Assembly: GCA_948530865.1 (NCBI GenBank)
Contig: CAOTKV010000002.1
Coordinates: 86,468-150,467, forward strand
Length of the DNA stretch: 64,000 nt
From: an uncultured Clostridia bacterium
Lineage (GTDB): Bacteria > Bacillota > Clostridia > TANB77 > CAG-508
Direction of reading: 5' to 3'
In this document: positions 7,811 through 17,162 of the stretch, piece by piece
Layout of the letters: every line of letters begins with the position of its first letter
Numbering within the stretch: the first letter of the stretch is position 1
Made by a program: the position numbers and the translations under genes
The notes under the pieces: generated by a model
The model's database searches: none
The model's input: the letters and a program-made list of their open reading frames with translations, nothing else
What the model was told of the DNA's origin: nothing

Positions 7811-9870
7811 TAATTTTCTCCTCCTTCTATTTTTAATTGCATTAATATTTGCTTTATGTATTCCATTTTATATTTTTCATAATTTAAAGTTTCTTTTCCT
7901 ATTATTTTTTCATAACATATAACTGAATCTAATTCTAATAACTTTTGCTCTTTTCCTTTTAAAAGTGCTTCAACTCTTTTTAATTTTTTATCATTTTTTA
8001 TTGATGATACATTTCTATAAAACTCTGTTATATCTTTAGATTGTTTAAGCATAAGTAAAATTCTTCCTATTGTACTATTGTTTAGCTTATACTCACCTGA
8101 TACAGTATTAATTACATCATCTATAATTTCATCAGATATTGCATCTTCAAGAGTTCTTTTTAAAATCTCTTTTGTTTGATTTGAAATTTCGTTTATATTT
8201 TTACTTTTTGTTTCTTCAATATATTTATTTAAGTGCAATTCTGAATTTTTTCCTTCTAAATCTAATATTACAAAATTGCCATATCCTTCACTTTGCTTTT
8301 GTCCTATTGTATAATTAGATTTTAAATTAACTCCTTCATCACAGTTAAATACAAATACACTTCCAGCTTTAAAACTTTCTAATTGTTCTTTTGGAAGATT
8401 CCATATAATATTATATCCTGAAACTTTTTCATAATTTATAAAAGCTCTTTCTAATTCTATGTTTTGTCCTAATTTTTCTTTTAAAATATTTACAAAAGCT
8501 TCTTTATCCGTCGTAACTTGAGCATCTTTCATTACTATGTTATTTGAAGTAAGAATTACAGCAAATTTTTTATATATTTTCTCTTCATTTTTTACTTCTG
8601 ATATTTTTACATCTTTTATAACTAATTTTCCATATTCTGTTGATTTTGATTTACCAACTCTTAAAACTTCACCTTCAGTTATATAATTAGCAATTTGTTT
8701 TAAGTAACAAGCTTTTCCAGTTATTTTACCTAAAAAATATTGATTTTTAGCAATTGCTGTATATTGATATAAAGTACCTCCACTCTCTTTTGGAATTGCA
8801 TGTCCAATAGATTTATCTTTTGGTCTTTGATGATGATAGTTTTCTGTTTGATCTACTTCTTTTATAAAATCTGTTCCATCTAATGTAACAAATTTTCCTG
8901 TAATTCCAGATAATTGAACATTTTCTTTAGTAACATCAAACATTTTGTTATAAAATTCATTTTGAGCATTTTTTACTTTTGTATAACTAAATGGTATTGG
9001 ATAATATGTTTTTTCACTTTTATCTGTAATATAAGCATTATTATATTTTACGTTTCCATTTAAAAATAAATTTATAAATTCGTCACTTATATTCTCAAAA
9101 TCAATTTTATTTTCATCTAAATATTTTTTCGCAATACTTCCTAAAATATTGCTTCCTGGTATATAAATTTCAGTTATTTCTGCATTTTGCTTTGATACCA
9201 TTATTTCAGATTCAGCTTTTAAAAGTAACTTAATTTCACATTCTGTATTATCCTCTAAGTTTATATCAATCTTCTTAATTGAATTATTATCATCAATTTT
9301 ATTTAAATCACAAACAACTTCTCCATATCCTCTAGTTCTACTCATTCCCATATGTTGACAAAGTTTACTTGCGTTTTTTAGTAATTTAATTTCTTTTTCT
9401 TCTGCATCAATATCAATACTTGCAACAAATACATTTCCTTGTTTTATTACTCTAGTAGTTCTAAGTGAATTATCTAAACTTCTTCCAGTATTCTCATCTA
9501 TTGCTGTTTGGTATCTTGTATATGTAAATGAATTTATAATCCTTTGCTTTGATACATAAACATTAGTAATTTCATTTAATTCATCTGTAACTGTTTCATA
9601 ATCTTTTATATATGCATTATCTATTTTTAGTTTTCCAGGATTTTGTGCACCTTCAGTTCCAAATATAGTATTAATATATTCTTTTAAACTTTCATTCCAT
9701 TCACAATATTCCTCTGCACATTCTCTTAATAATCCCTTAATTCTTTTTGATGGTATATATGGAATTCCGTTATCATCATAACATACATCACTATCTATAT
9801 AACTTCCCATGCTTTCTCCTGAAGATGCACATAAATCGCTTTTTAATTTTATTTCTAATTCATATTTCAT
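7810..9870 (-). CDS. Cas7-Cas5(Csx10-like)-Cas11 fusion
   Basis: This is a 686-residue fusion with three parts. Residues 1-205 form a Cas7 domain (GIPYIPSKRIKGLLRE, SRTRGYGEV). Residues about 206-545 resemble Csx10/Cas5: EIYIPGSNILGSIAKKYL, then LFLNGNVKYNNAYI and YYPIPFSYTKVKN. Residues about 560-686 are all helix and would supply a Cas11 small subunit. This order matches the Cas7-Cas5-Cas11 fusion of the type III-Dv complex. The Cas5 part should hold the crRNA 5' handle. It is directly adjacent to cas10. The Cas11 assignment rests on position and helix content, not on a motif. Confidence 0.82.
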   Translation of the reverse strand: MKYELEIKLKSDLCASSGESMGSYIDSDVCYDDNGIPYIPSKRIKGLLRECAEEYCEWNESLKEYINTIFGTEGAQNPGKLKIDNAYIKDYETVTDELNEITNVYVSKQRIINSFTYTRYQTAIDENTGRSLDNSLRTTRVIKQGNVFVASIDIDAEEKEIKLLKNASKLCQHMGMSRTRGYGEVVCDLNKIDDNNSIKKIDINLEDNTECEIKLLLKAESEIMVSKQNAEITEIYIPGSNILGSIAKKYLDENKIDFENISDEFINLFLNGNVKYNNAYITDKSEKTYYPIPFSYTKVKNAQNEFYNKMFDVTKENVQLSGITGKFVTLDGTDFIKEVDQTENYHHQRPKDKSIGHAIPKESGGTLYQYTAIAKNQYFLGKITGKACYLKQIANYITEGEVLRVGKSKSTEYGKLVIKDVKISEVKNEEKIYKKFAVILTSNNIVMKDAQVTTDKEAFVNILKEKLGQNIELERAFINYEKVSGYNIIWNLPKEQLESFKAGSVFVFNCDEGVNLKSNYTIGQKQSEGYGNFVILDLEGKNSELHLNKYIEETKSKNINEISNQTKEILKRTLEDAISDEIIDDVINTVSGEYKLNNSTIGRILLMLKQSKDITEFYRNVSSIKNDKKLKRVEALLKGKEQKLLELDSVICYEKIIGKETLNYEKYKMEYIKQILMQLKIEGGEN

Positions 9871-11388
9871 CTATTTTGTACCTCCTCTTTTAGCATATAT
9901 ATCTAAAAATTCTAATGCGTCATAATATTTAGCAGTATTATTTTCAAACGCTTTATCCAATTTAAAATTCTTATCTTTCATTTTCAATCTTTTAATCATT
10001 GTATTTACATTTGCTTCTGTTTTGTAATATTCATCTCTCAAAGCTTTAGCAGTAGTTCTTGATATATTTTTTATATTTTCTAAATCATTCTCAAAATTTT
10101 TAATATCATATCCTTTTTGATTTTCTGTTATCTTATCATTTTCATTAAATATTCCATATGGTCTTTTAATTAAATTTTTTCCTTCTATATTTGTATAATT
10201 AGTTTCTCTTAGTGTTTCTAGCTCAACTATATTTCCTGAATAACAGTATTGAAAATCCACATAGTTTCCTATTTTCCCATCAACTTTTCCTTCTTCTGAT
10301 TTTGCTCTTGTTTTTGCAGTTTGACAGCATTCTTCTGCTATTTTATATCCTTTATAAAATGGAAAATGGCTATGTATTATAGCAATACCAGCACATGCGC
10401 TAAATGGATATTTCTCATCATACATATATCCTTTTCGAATTGCATTAATATAAACTTGTGTTATATCTAAACTTATACGTTCATTGCATACGAAAGTAAT
10501 ATCGTCACCAGCTTGAATTATTTTTCTAAATGGCAACTTATTTGTACACAGCTTCTCCACTCCATGTGACTTGCAAATTTCTGGCAGAGCCTCTTTCACT
10601 TCATCAATTGCATTTTTTTCAAAAACATTATGTATATCATTTGATATTTTTCTCATTCTTCTAGTTGCTTCTTTATAATTGTTTGCTTCTTTCATTATGC
10701 TTCCAATATTTTGCCCCATACTATTACCATCAATATGAACAATTGCAATTAGTCCCTCTTCTTTTGAAGTTCTCATTTGATCAAATTCTTTCATAAATCC
10801 ATCATCTTTTATTGACTCATATTTTTTAATTTTTTGCCAAGCTTCATATGTTATCTTTTTACTTCTACCATCTATTTCTATTTCCTGTGAAAGTGGTAGT
10901 CCTGTAATATTATCATATTGAACTATTGGAATAACTCCTACTGGTTTATTTAATGGAGTTGTTGCTTTTACTTTTGCAAGCTCATCTTTTAAATTTTTCC
11001 AATCTGATTGATAATTAGCTGTTTTTTCTACATAAGCATATGCAAGTGACAATCCATAAGCATTTTTAATTATATTTTTTGACATTTCTATACTTACTTT
11101 TTTGCATATATCTTCATTTCTAAATAGTACAACTAAATTTCCACCACCATAATATAATACTTCTATTTTTATACTTGTATTTGTTTCAAATTGTAGCTCT
11201 CCTGCATTTTCCCAATCTAAGATGATTTCTTTTGGTTCAAAATTTTTTGAAGCATTTTTGAATTCATCTATAATTAAATTATCTACAATTAAAGAAGCTC
11301 CTACAATTTCTTTTAATGCATTTGTTCTGAATATGTAATCTTGTATTCCTCTTACATCGTATATAGCAATTACTGGTTTTTCTTCCAT
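9871..11388 (-). CDS. cas10: Cas10 signalling subunit without HD domain
   Basis: This 505-residue Cas10 starts directly in the first palm domain (AIYDVRGIQDYIF, GGGN at about 81-84). The second palm has IDGNSMG at about 219-225 and AGDD at 293-296 in place of the usual GGDD. Both Asp residues are kept, so synthesis of cyclic oligoadenylate on target RNA binding is likely. The N-terminal HD nuclease of longer Cas10 proteins is absent, so DNA cutting is not expected. The neighbouring csm6 gene supports a working signal pathway. It is cotranscribed with the RAMP genes. Confidence 0.9.
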   Translation of the reverse strand: MEEKPVIAIYDVRGIQDYIFRTNALKEIVGASLIVDNLIIDEFKNASKNFEPKEIILDWENAGELQFETNTSIKIEVLYYGGGNLVVLFRNEDICKKVSIEMSKNIIKNAYGLSLAYAYVEKTANYQSDWKNLKDELAKVKATTPLNKPVGVIPIVQYDNITGLPLSQEIEIDGRSKKITYEAWQKIKKYESIKDDGFMKEFDQMRTSKEEGLIAIVHIDGNSMGQNIGSIMKEANNYKEATRRMRKISNDIHNVFEKNAIDEVKEALPEICKSHGVEKLCTNKLPFRKIIQAGDDITFVCNERISLDITQVYINAIRKGYMYDEKYPFSACAGIAIIHSHFPFYKGYKIAEECCQTAKTRAKSEEGKVDGKIGNYVDFQYCYSGNIVELETLRETNYTNIEGKNLIKRPYGIFNENDKITENQKGYDIKNFENDLENIKNISRTTAKALRDEYYKTEANVNTMIKRLKMKDKNFKLDKAFENNTAKYYDALEFLDIYAKRGGTK

Positions 11389-11405
11389 TTTTAATCTCCT
11401 TTATT

Positions 11406-12857
11406 TTAATATATTTCATTTTTAATCAATGTTAATATTTTGTTAGTTATTGTGTCATAAACATTATAAGTATCATCTAATTTATCTAAATATTCTTTTG
11501 GAATAATTTCAACAACTAACTCTTTAATTTTCTTTTCTGTTTCTTCTAACGCATTTAATTTTGGATCAATTAAATCTGTTACTTTTATATTATGTTCTTT
11601 TTCAATATTTCTTATTTTATTAAGAAAATCTTTATTTAAAGACTCTTTATCAACAAACGCAAGTGTGTGTGCTGCTCTATTTCTATTTTCCCTTATTTTA
11701 TCTAATACTGTAATATTATTTTTCAATTTAATACTTATAATTTTTCTTTGCCTTAATATTATTTTTCTTAAAATAAATGCATTGATAAAATTACTATCAT
11801 TTCTCCTTATAATTTCATCTATATTATTAAATCTACCATTTGCATTTATTATTTTAAATTCATCATATGAAATTTTCCCTTCTTTTTCTATATCTTCAAT
11901 TTTTATATTCAAAATTTTTTCAACTAATCTCTTATATAAATCTTCAATAACAGTTTGTGCTATTAACAACCAATCATTTATTTCTTCTCTACTATATTTT
12001 ACCTTCATAATATTTATTTTTTCTAAAAGTACTCTATATTCTTCGTCCATTATTGGATATATTTCTTCTTGAACAATATTAGGATTATTTAATATTTCAA
12101 ATGCTTTTTTTTCGTTTCCTATATATCTAAAATACAGATTTTTAGAATATTCAAAAATCTCCTTATTTTTGAATAAATCCTCACTATTTTTTAAATTATT
12201 ATAAACTCCTGCATAATCATGTTTATTGAATGCATCTTGTATACTTTCAAGTAAAATAAGCTTTCTTGTATCTACAATATTTTCTACAATTGTTCTATTT
12301 TCATTGATTTTTTCTTCGTTTTCTGTTGTTTCATTTAAAGCCTCTTCTATATTTTCCTCAAATTCTCTTCTATTGTTAGAACTTTTTAAAGGAGTTGTTA
12401 CTTGTATCATTTTAATTTTTAATTTTTTAGGTAAATTACTTGTTATTCCTAATAATGATAAATCAGTCTGCATAGCAGGAGTTCCAGAACTTATATTTAA
12501 TAAAATTTCACATTCTTCATCTTTTTCTGTATATTCTTTTATAATTTCATTTAATATTTCATGAATCTCTGAATAAAAGCTACCATATACATAAACATCT
12601 TCTCTTAATTTTGTTTTATCTTTTGGATAGTCACAAATTTCAATTTTTTGATTTTCTATTTCAAAATGCTTTATTGCTCTTGAAAATATTTGTTGTTCTT
12701 TTTCATATTGATACATTTCTTTACTATAATAAATACATACTTTTTCTATTGGAATATCTTTAGTATTATAGTTTCTTATTATATGCATCATACTTCCATC
12801 TCTTTTATTTTTATATGGATCTGCCATACTTACAAATGTTACTAAAACTCTTTTCAT
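11406..12857 (-). CDS. csm6: Csm6, CARF-HEPN ribonuclease
   Basis: The 483-residue protein has an N-terminal CARF sensor domain with NISSGTPAMQ at 121-130, the ligand-binding loop of Csm6. A C-terminal HEPN domain carries the catalytic R-x4-H as RNRAAH near residue 392. When cyclic oligoadenylate from Cas10 binds the CARF dimer, the HEPN dimer cuts RNA without sequence choice. It lies 17 bases upstream of cas10. The middle is rich in Glu and Lys and predicted helical. Confidence 0.92.
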   Translation of the reverse strand: MKRVLVTFVSMADPYKNKRDGSMMHIIRNYNTKDIPIEKVCIYYSKEMYQYEKEQQIFSRAIKHFEIENQKIEICDYPKDKTKLREDVYVYGSFYSEIHEILNEIIKEYTEKDEECEILLNISSGTPAMQTDLSLLGITSNLPKKLKIKMIQVTTPLKSSNNRREFEENIEEALNETTENEEKINENRTIVENIVDTRKLILLESIQDAFNKHDYAGVYNNLKNSEDLFKNKEIFEYSKNLYFRYIGNEKKAFEILNNPNIVQEEIYPIMDEEYRVLLEKINIMKVKYSREEINDWLLIAQTVIEDLYKRLVEKILNIKIEDIEKEGKISYDEFKIINANGRFNNIDEIIRRNDSNFINAFILRKIILRQRKIISIKLKNNITVLDKIRENRNRAAHTLAFVDKESLNKDFLNKIRNIEKEHNIKVTDLIDPKLNALEETEKKIKELVVEIIPKEYLDKLDDTYNVYDTITNKILTLIKNEIY

Positions 12858-12870
12858 ATATTTTCTCTCC

Positions 12871-13780
12871 CTAATTATTATTTGCTATCTTAGCTAGTTT
12901 TATTGCATCTTCTTGGGTTTCTGTTACACATATAAAACGACCATTATGACAAAATCTTGCTGTTTTTATTTCTGATACTTGCTTTAATTTTTCGTCTCTT
13001 AATCCAGCCCATTCATTTGGAAATAATTTTCTACTTTCTAATGAATTTAAACTTTTAGGAACTGTATAAATATTATAGCCACCTCTATTTGAAGGAAATA
13101 TAACAAAATTTATCTCTAATGCTTTTGGATTTTTAGATTCTAATAAAAACTCTTTCCATGGTAAAAATTTATCTAATATCATTATTTGTTCTTCAGATTT
13201 TTGGATTGCAATTTCTATATCATTTCTAGCCTTAATTTTAGAAATTATATTTTTTAAGAAATTATCAAATATAATTTCAGCAAAATTTACTGCTTTTAAA
13301 AATTGTTCTTCCTCTTTTCCTTCTTCATTCCATGTTGGATTAAACTTAGCAATTATATCTGATAAATTATTTAGTTGATAATCAACATTCAGTTCAGGAA
13401 ATTGTCCATTATCAATGGCATCAATTCCTTGCAACAAGTCTTTATCAATTTTTTCATAAACATAATTTACATCATTTATATTATATTTTTTTATAATATC
13501 TCTGCCGAAATTTCTTCCAAACTAAACCACATGAAGCATACTTTATACCATTTTCTCTTTCACCATTTCCACCTTCTTGATGGTGGTCAAACTCACCACC
13601 ACCTATATCATAAACATATTTATTTTCTATTTTTTCGTTAATTTCATTTGTCCTAAATAAAATAATTTCTGATAACATTTTTGACAAAATTACTGTTGAA
13701 AAAATTTCATCACAATGAAACTTTCCATTATGTGTAATACAGTTTGCTTCATTTATATTATTGGTTGTTTTTATATTCAT
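12871..13780 (-). CDS. MYG1-family DHH-type nuclease, frame shifted at a CGG codon
   Basis: This is the first gene of the CRISPR effector operon. The family (MYG1, formerly UPF0160) belongs to the DHH phosphoesterases, and eukaryotic MYG1 is a 3'-5' RNA exonuclease. The metal-binding motifs are THNGKFHCDE (16-25) and GGGEFDHHQ (60-68). The first frame runs 91 codons to KKF and meets TTT CGG CAG at 13507-13505. Skipping the C gives GGC AGA GAT (GRDII) and reads on through GIDAIDNGQ to the normal C-terminus, 302 residues in all. The gene is otherwise intact and its spacing to csm6 is 13 bases. Its role with type III CRISPR is inferred: clearing cyclic or linear oligoadenylate or short RNA. Confidence 0.85.
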
Positions 13781-13806
13781 ATTATCTCCTCATATACTTT
13801 TTCCAC

Positions 13807-13836
13807 ATTATATCATAATATATTTCGATGTGTTGA
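13807..13836 (-). promoter_or_regulatory. Promoter of the effector operon
   Basis: On the minus strand TCAACA (13836-13831) and TATAAT (13812-13807) are 18 bases apart, about 25 bases before the MYG1 start codon. A GAGGAG ribosome binding site follows. No operator is evident. Confidence 0.55.
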
Positions 13837-13843
13837 AAAAAAT

Positions 13844-13880
13844 AAAAAAGAATTCTAAAAATTAAATAGAATTCTCTTTT
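13844..13880. terminator. Terminator after the SpaA-like gene
   Basis: AAAAAAGAATTCTA (13844-13857) pairs with TAGAATTCTCTTT (13866-13880). It lies just after the stop of the SpaA-like gene and before the CRISPR operon promoter. A near copy of the stem occurs at 15121-15150. Confidence 0.7.
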
Positions 13881-13885
13881 ATTTT

Positions 13886-14536
13886 TTATTTATTTATAGA
13901 TATATCATTTCTTACAACTTCATCTTTTTCTTCAATTTTAACTTCATGAATCTCTTTGTCATAAATTTCATTTTTTTCTTTATAGTAATATGTACCTAAT
14001 GGTAAATTTTTTGCTCCAGCTAAACCTTTTTCATTTGTTGAAATTGTTATAATACTTTGTTTATTAGAATCCATTAAATCATATTCAATACCTTCAGCTG
14101 GATTTCCATTTTGATCTGTTACTACTAACAATAAGTTACCTTTATTTTGAACATGTTTGAAGGTAACTGTTGCTGTTTCTCCCCCTATAACTGTTACTTT
14201 TTTTATCTTTTCTTCTGGTTCATATCCTTCTACATTTTGTGTTACTTCTAAATCATAATCTCCAATTGGCACAGAATAAAACATTACTTTTCCATCTGTT
14301 CCACTTTCTACTTCTCCTAAGTCTTTTCCCTCTGAATCTTTTAATGTAAATTTTTCTCCAATTATAGGTTCATTATTTTCATTCACACAAATTAATTCAA
14401 CTTTTCCTAAAGTCACAACACTAGTATCCTCTTGATTATTTTGTCTGTTATAAATTACCAAGACAATAACTAACATAATACACAAAATACCAATAAGTAT
14501 TTTTAGATTTAATTTTTTCTTTTTTTCATCGTTCAT
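13886..14536 (-). CDS. Membrane-anchored protein with two SpaA/prealbumin-like domains
   Basis: The start is the second ATG, behind GGGGGG, giving MNDEKKKK. One membrane segment (about residues 10-30) anchors the protein with the rest outside the cell. Two beta-rich repeats follow. Each opens like GKVELICVNENNEPI or GNLLLVVTDQNGNPAEG and closes with a pattern like LPLGTYYYKE, the hallmark of SpaA/Cna-B prealbumin-like folds in pilin and adhesin proteins. There is no LPXTG sorting signal, so it is probably held by its N-terminal segment. Specific ligand unknown. Confidence 0.7.
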   Translation of the reverse strand: MNDEKKKKLNLKILIGILCIMLVIVLVIYNRQNNQEDTSVVTLGKVELICVNENNEPIIGEKFTLKDSEGKDLGEVESGTDGKVMFYSVPIGDYDLEVTQNVEGYEPEEKIKKVTVIGGETATVTFKHVQNKGNLLLVVTDQNGNPAEGIEYDLMDSNKQSIITISTNEKGLAGAKNLPLGTYYYKEKNEIYDKEIHEVKIEEKDEVVRNDISINK

Positions 14537-14663
14537 AAAAATTCCCCCCAATATAAAATATATTTGTATTATATATTAATTATTATAAAAAATCAATCTC
14601 ATACTGTTGCTATACAATCTCTTTTTATTTATAATAAATACATCTAAAGGAGTGGTTATATCT

Positions 14664-15134
14664 ATGTTTATTTTTGATTTATTTAATAACTGGTTTACAG
14701 AGCGTGCATTAAAAGATTTTGTTAAAGAATCAGAAAAAAGTGATTGTGAAGATTCTAAAGTAGATATTTTTACTAAGCCTTCTATTAAATTTTCTTCTAA
14801 CAAATATGTAAATAAATTTCAAATTCCAATATCAGAAAAAGATGCATTTATGATAGCTAATCTAGATGAAAATTTAAAAACTGATTTTTGTAAAAATGAT
14901 AATCGTAATATTAGTTACATAAATTTTAATAACTATAATATAAATCAAATAACCTACAATAATGAACTACATTGGCATATAGAAATTACAAAAGGTGATA
15001 TTTCATGGATCGATGATTATGAAACTTTTTCAGATGGATTTTTAGTAGATGAAGATTTAAAAAAATTACAATGTTTAATTAATATAAATACTGGAAAATA
15101 TCTATATTTCCCACAATATAAAAAAGAATTCTAA
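14664..15134 (+). CDS. Unknown soluble protein
   Basis: The start at MFIFDLFNNWF is chosen because AAAGGAG lies 12 bases before it; an upstream ATG in frame has no such site. The 156-residue product has an amphipathic N-terminus, a charged region (FVKESEKSDCEDSK) and a C-terminal part with LHWHIEITKGDISWIDDYE and LININTGKYLYFPQYKK, which reads like a PepSY-type or small beta fold. I do not recognise the family. It is divergent from the SpaA-like gene. Confidence 0.55.
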   Translation: MFIFDLFNNWFTERALKDFVKESEKSDCEDSKVDIFTKPSIKFSSNKYVNKFQIPISEKDAFMIANLDENLKTDFCKNDNRNISYINFNNYNINQITYNNELHWHIEITKGDISWIDDYETFSDGFLVDEDLKKLQCLININTGKYLYFPQYKKEF

Positions 15135-15150
15135 AAGTAGAATTCTTTTT
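15121..15150. terminator. Bidirectional terminator
   Basis: AAAAAGAATTCTA (15121-15133) and TAGAATTCTTTTT (15138-15150) form a 13-bp stem that contains the stop codon of the plus-strand gene and abuts the convergent minus-strand gene. Confidence 0.75.
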
Positions 15151-15152
15151 TA

Positions 15153-15476
15153 TTATAAATTTTTTATTGGGTCATCTTCTAATTTATTTTCTTTTTTATT
15201 ATAGTTATCTTCTTCAAAATTATTTTTTTCTAATTCTTTATTCATATAAGATAATTTTGAAATCTTTTTTATACATTTAACTACTCCAACTGCAATAAAA
15301 ATAATACCAATTATCCAAAAAAGTCCTATAAATAATTTTGGTGCTAACATTTCTACAAATTCTTCATGCGAAACAAGTGTATCATTTACATACACATCTC
15401 CACCAGTTCCATAAAATCCCCATGTACAAAACCCTGTAATTAATATCCATAAAATTCCAAAAATAAGTTCAACCAT
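15153..15476 (-). CDS. Small membrane protein of unknown function
   Basis: The 107-residue protein has two membrane segments (about 4-20 and 48-66). Between them is a short outer loop, YGTGGDVYVNDTLVSHEEFV. A charged cytoplasmic tail follows, rich in Glu, Asn and Lys. It ends 26 bases before the lysS stop side on the same strand and may be cotranscribed with lysS. No family recognised. Confidence 0.5.
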   Translation of the reverse strand: MVELIFGILWILITGFCTWGFYGTGGDVYVNDTLVSHEEFVEMLAPKLFIGLFWIIGIIFIAVGVVKCIKKISKLSYMNKELEKNNFEEDNYNKKENKLEDDPIKNL

Positions 15477-15501
15477 ACTTTTATCTCTCTTTACATTTTA
15501 A

Positions 15502-17007
15502 TTAGTTTATTGGTTTCATAGTTGGGAATAATATAACATCTCTGATTGATGCTGAATTTGTAAGTAACATAACTAATCTATCAATTCCAATTCCCATACC
15601 ACCTGTTGGAGGCATTCCATATTCAATAGCCATACAGAAATCTTCATCCATCATATTAGCTTCATCATCTCCTGCATCTCTTTGTTTTAATTGATCAACA
15701 AATCTTTGTCTTTGATCTATTGGATCATTTAATTCTGAGTATGCATTTCCATATTCACGTCCATCTATAAATAACTCAAATCTTTCAACTAATCTTTTAT
15801 CTGATGGTTTTCTCTTTGTTAAAGGTGATACTTCAACTGGATAGTCGCAAATAAATGTTGGCTGAGTTAATGTTTCTTCAACGAAATCTTCAAAGAATTG
15901 ATTTATGATATATCCTCTAGTTTGTTTTGCATCTTCCATTTCAACACCTTTTTCTTTAGCAATTGCAATTGCTTCTTCATCTGTGTTGATTTCGTTAAAA
16001 TCTACTCCAGTTACTTCTTTTATTGCGTCTATCATTGTTACTCTTCTCCATGGAGATTCTAAATCTATATCTGTTCCTTGATAATTAATTTTAGCTGTTC
16101 CTAAAACTTTTTGTGCAACACTTCTAATTAAATTTTCTGATGTATCCATCATATCGTTATAATCTTGGTATGCTGCATAAAATTCTATATTTGTAAATTC
16201 AGGATTATGTTTAATATCCATTCCTTCATTTCTAAACATTCTTCCCATTTCATATACTCTATCAAAACCACCAACTATTAATCTTTTTAAATATAATTCA
16301 TTAGCAATTCTTAAATACATATCCATATCTAATGTATTATGATGTGTAATAAATGGTCTTGCAGTAGCACCACCAGCTATTGTATTTAATATTGGTGTAT
16401 CTACTTCTAAATATCCTTCATTATCAAAAAAGTTTTTAATTTCTTTTAAAATTCTACTTCTTAAAAGGAATGTTTCTTTAACTTCTGGATTTACAATTAA
16501 ATCTACATATCTTTGTCTATAGCGTAAATCTATATCTTTTAAACCATGAAATTTTTCTGGTAAATCTCTAATTGATTTTGTTAAAAGTACAACTTCTTTA
16601 GCATGAATAGAAATTTCTTCAGTTCTTGTTTTGAAAACAAAACCTTTTAATCCAATAATATCTCCAATATCAAATGTTTTAAATGCTTTGTAACTTTCTT
16701 CACCTAAATCATTTATACTTACATAACTTTGGATTTTTCCTTGTGCATCTTGGATTGTACAAAAAGATGCTTTACCCATTATTCTTTTTGCCATTATTCT
16801 TCCAGCAACAGAAACATCTTTACCTTCATATTGATCATAATTATCTTTTATATCTTGAGAGAACTCTGTTCTATCATATTTTGTAATTTCAAAAGGATCT
16901 TTTCCAGCATCTTGTAACTCTTTTAATTTATCTATTCTAACTTGCATTAATCTATTAATGTCTTCTTCTGTTTGAATTACTTCTTCATTATTTTCATTTT
17001 CACTCAT
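15502..17007 (-). CDS. lysS: Lysyl-tRNA synthetase, class II
   Basis: LysS joins lysine to tRNA-Lys. The 501-residue length is normal. An N-terminal anticodon-binding OB domain (about 65-170) is followed by the class II core. Motif 2 is in [19 protein letters not shown], and motif 3 is [14 protein letters not shown] near the end. The binding loop [19 protein letters not shown] is typical of lysine enzymes. The gene has no T-box in front. It is preceded by a long hairpin at 17083-17162. Confidence 0.97.
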   Translation of the reverse strand: MSENENNEEVIQTEEDINRLMQVRIDKLKELQDAGKDPFEITKYDRTEFSQDIKDNYDQYEGKDVSVAGRIMAKRIMGKASFCTIQDAQGKIQSYVSINDLGEESYKAFKTFDIGDIIGLKGFVFKTRTEEISIHAKEVVLLTKSIRDLPEKFHGLKDIDLRYRQRYVDLIVNPEVKETFLLRSRILKEIKNFFDNEGYLEVDTPILNTIAGGATARPFITHHNTLDMDMYLRIANELYLKRLIVGGFDRVYEMGRMFRNEGMDIKHNPEFTNIEFYAAYQDYNDMMDTSENLIRSVAQKVLGTAKINYQGTDIDLESPWRRVTMIDAIKEVTGVDFNEINTDEEAIAIAKEKGVEMEDAKQTRGYIINQFFEDFVEETLTQPTFICDYPVEVSPLTKRKPSDKRLVERFELFIDGREYGNAYSELNDPIDQRQRFVDQLKQRDAGDDEANMMDEDFCMAIEYGMPPTGGMGIGIDRLVMLLTNSASIRDVILFPTMKPIN

Positions 17008-17082
17008 TTTAATTGCCCCTTTTTATTAATTTTTGATTTATATATTATATATCAAAAACTAATTATTGTAAACTTCTTTTTT

Positions 17083-17162
17083 GAAATTTAGGGACGCTCC
17101 AAAAGTTTCACTTTTTTTCTTAGTTTTCTTATAGTGAAATTTTTCGAGCGTCCCTAAATTTC
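17083..17162. repeat. Long hairpin with arms ending in a dispersed palindrome
   Basis: GAAATTTAGGGACGCTC (17083-17099) is perfectly repeated in inverse at 17146-17162, and an inner AGTTTCACT/AGTGAAA-like pair extends the stem. It sits between two minus-strand genes and overlaps the end of the upstream one. The outer arms match the 27-base palindrome at 32942-32968, so this looks like a small repeat family that also serves as a terminator. Confidence 0.7.

Noticed and set aside
11665..12564. Plus-strand hydrophobic ORFs inside csm6
   Set aside because: They are antisense shadows of Glu/Lys-rich codons and have no ribosome sites.
12871..13780. MYG1 gene as an ordinary pseudogene
   Set aside because: The only defect is the CGG shift; motifs, length and operon spacing are intact, and the same defect is seen in essential aspS.
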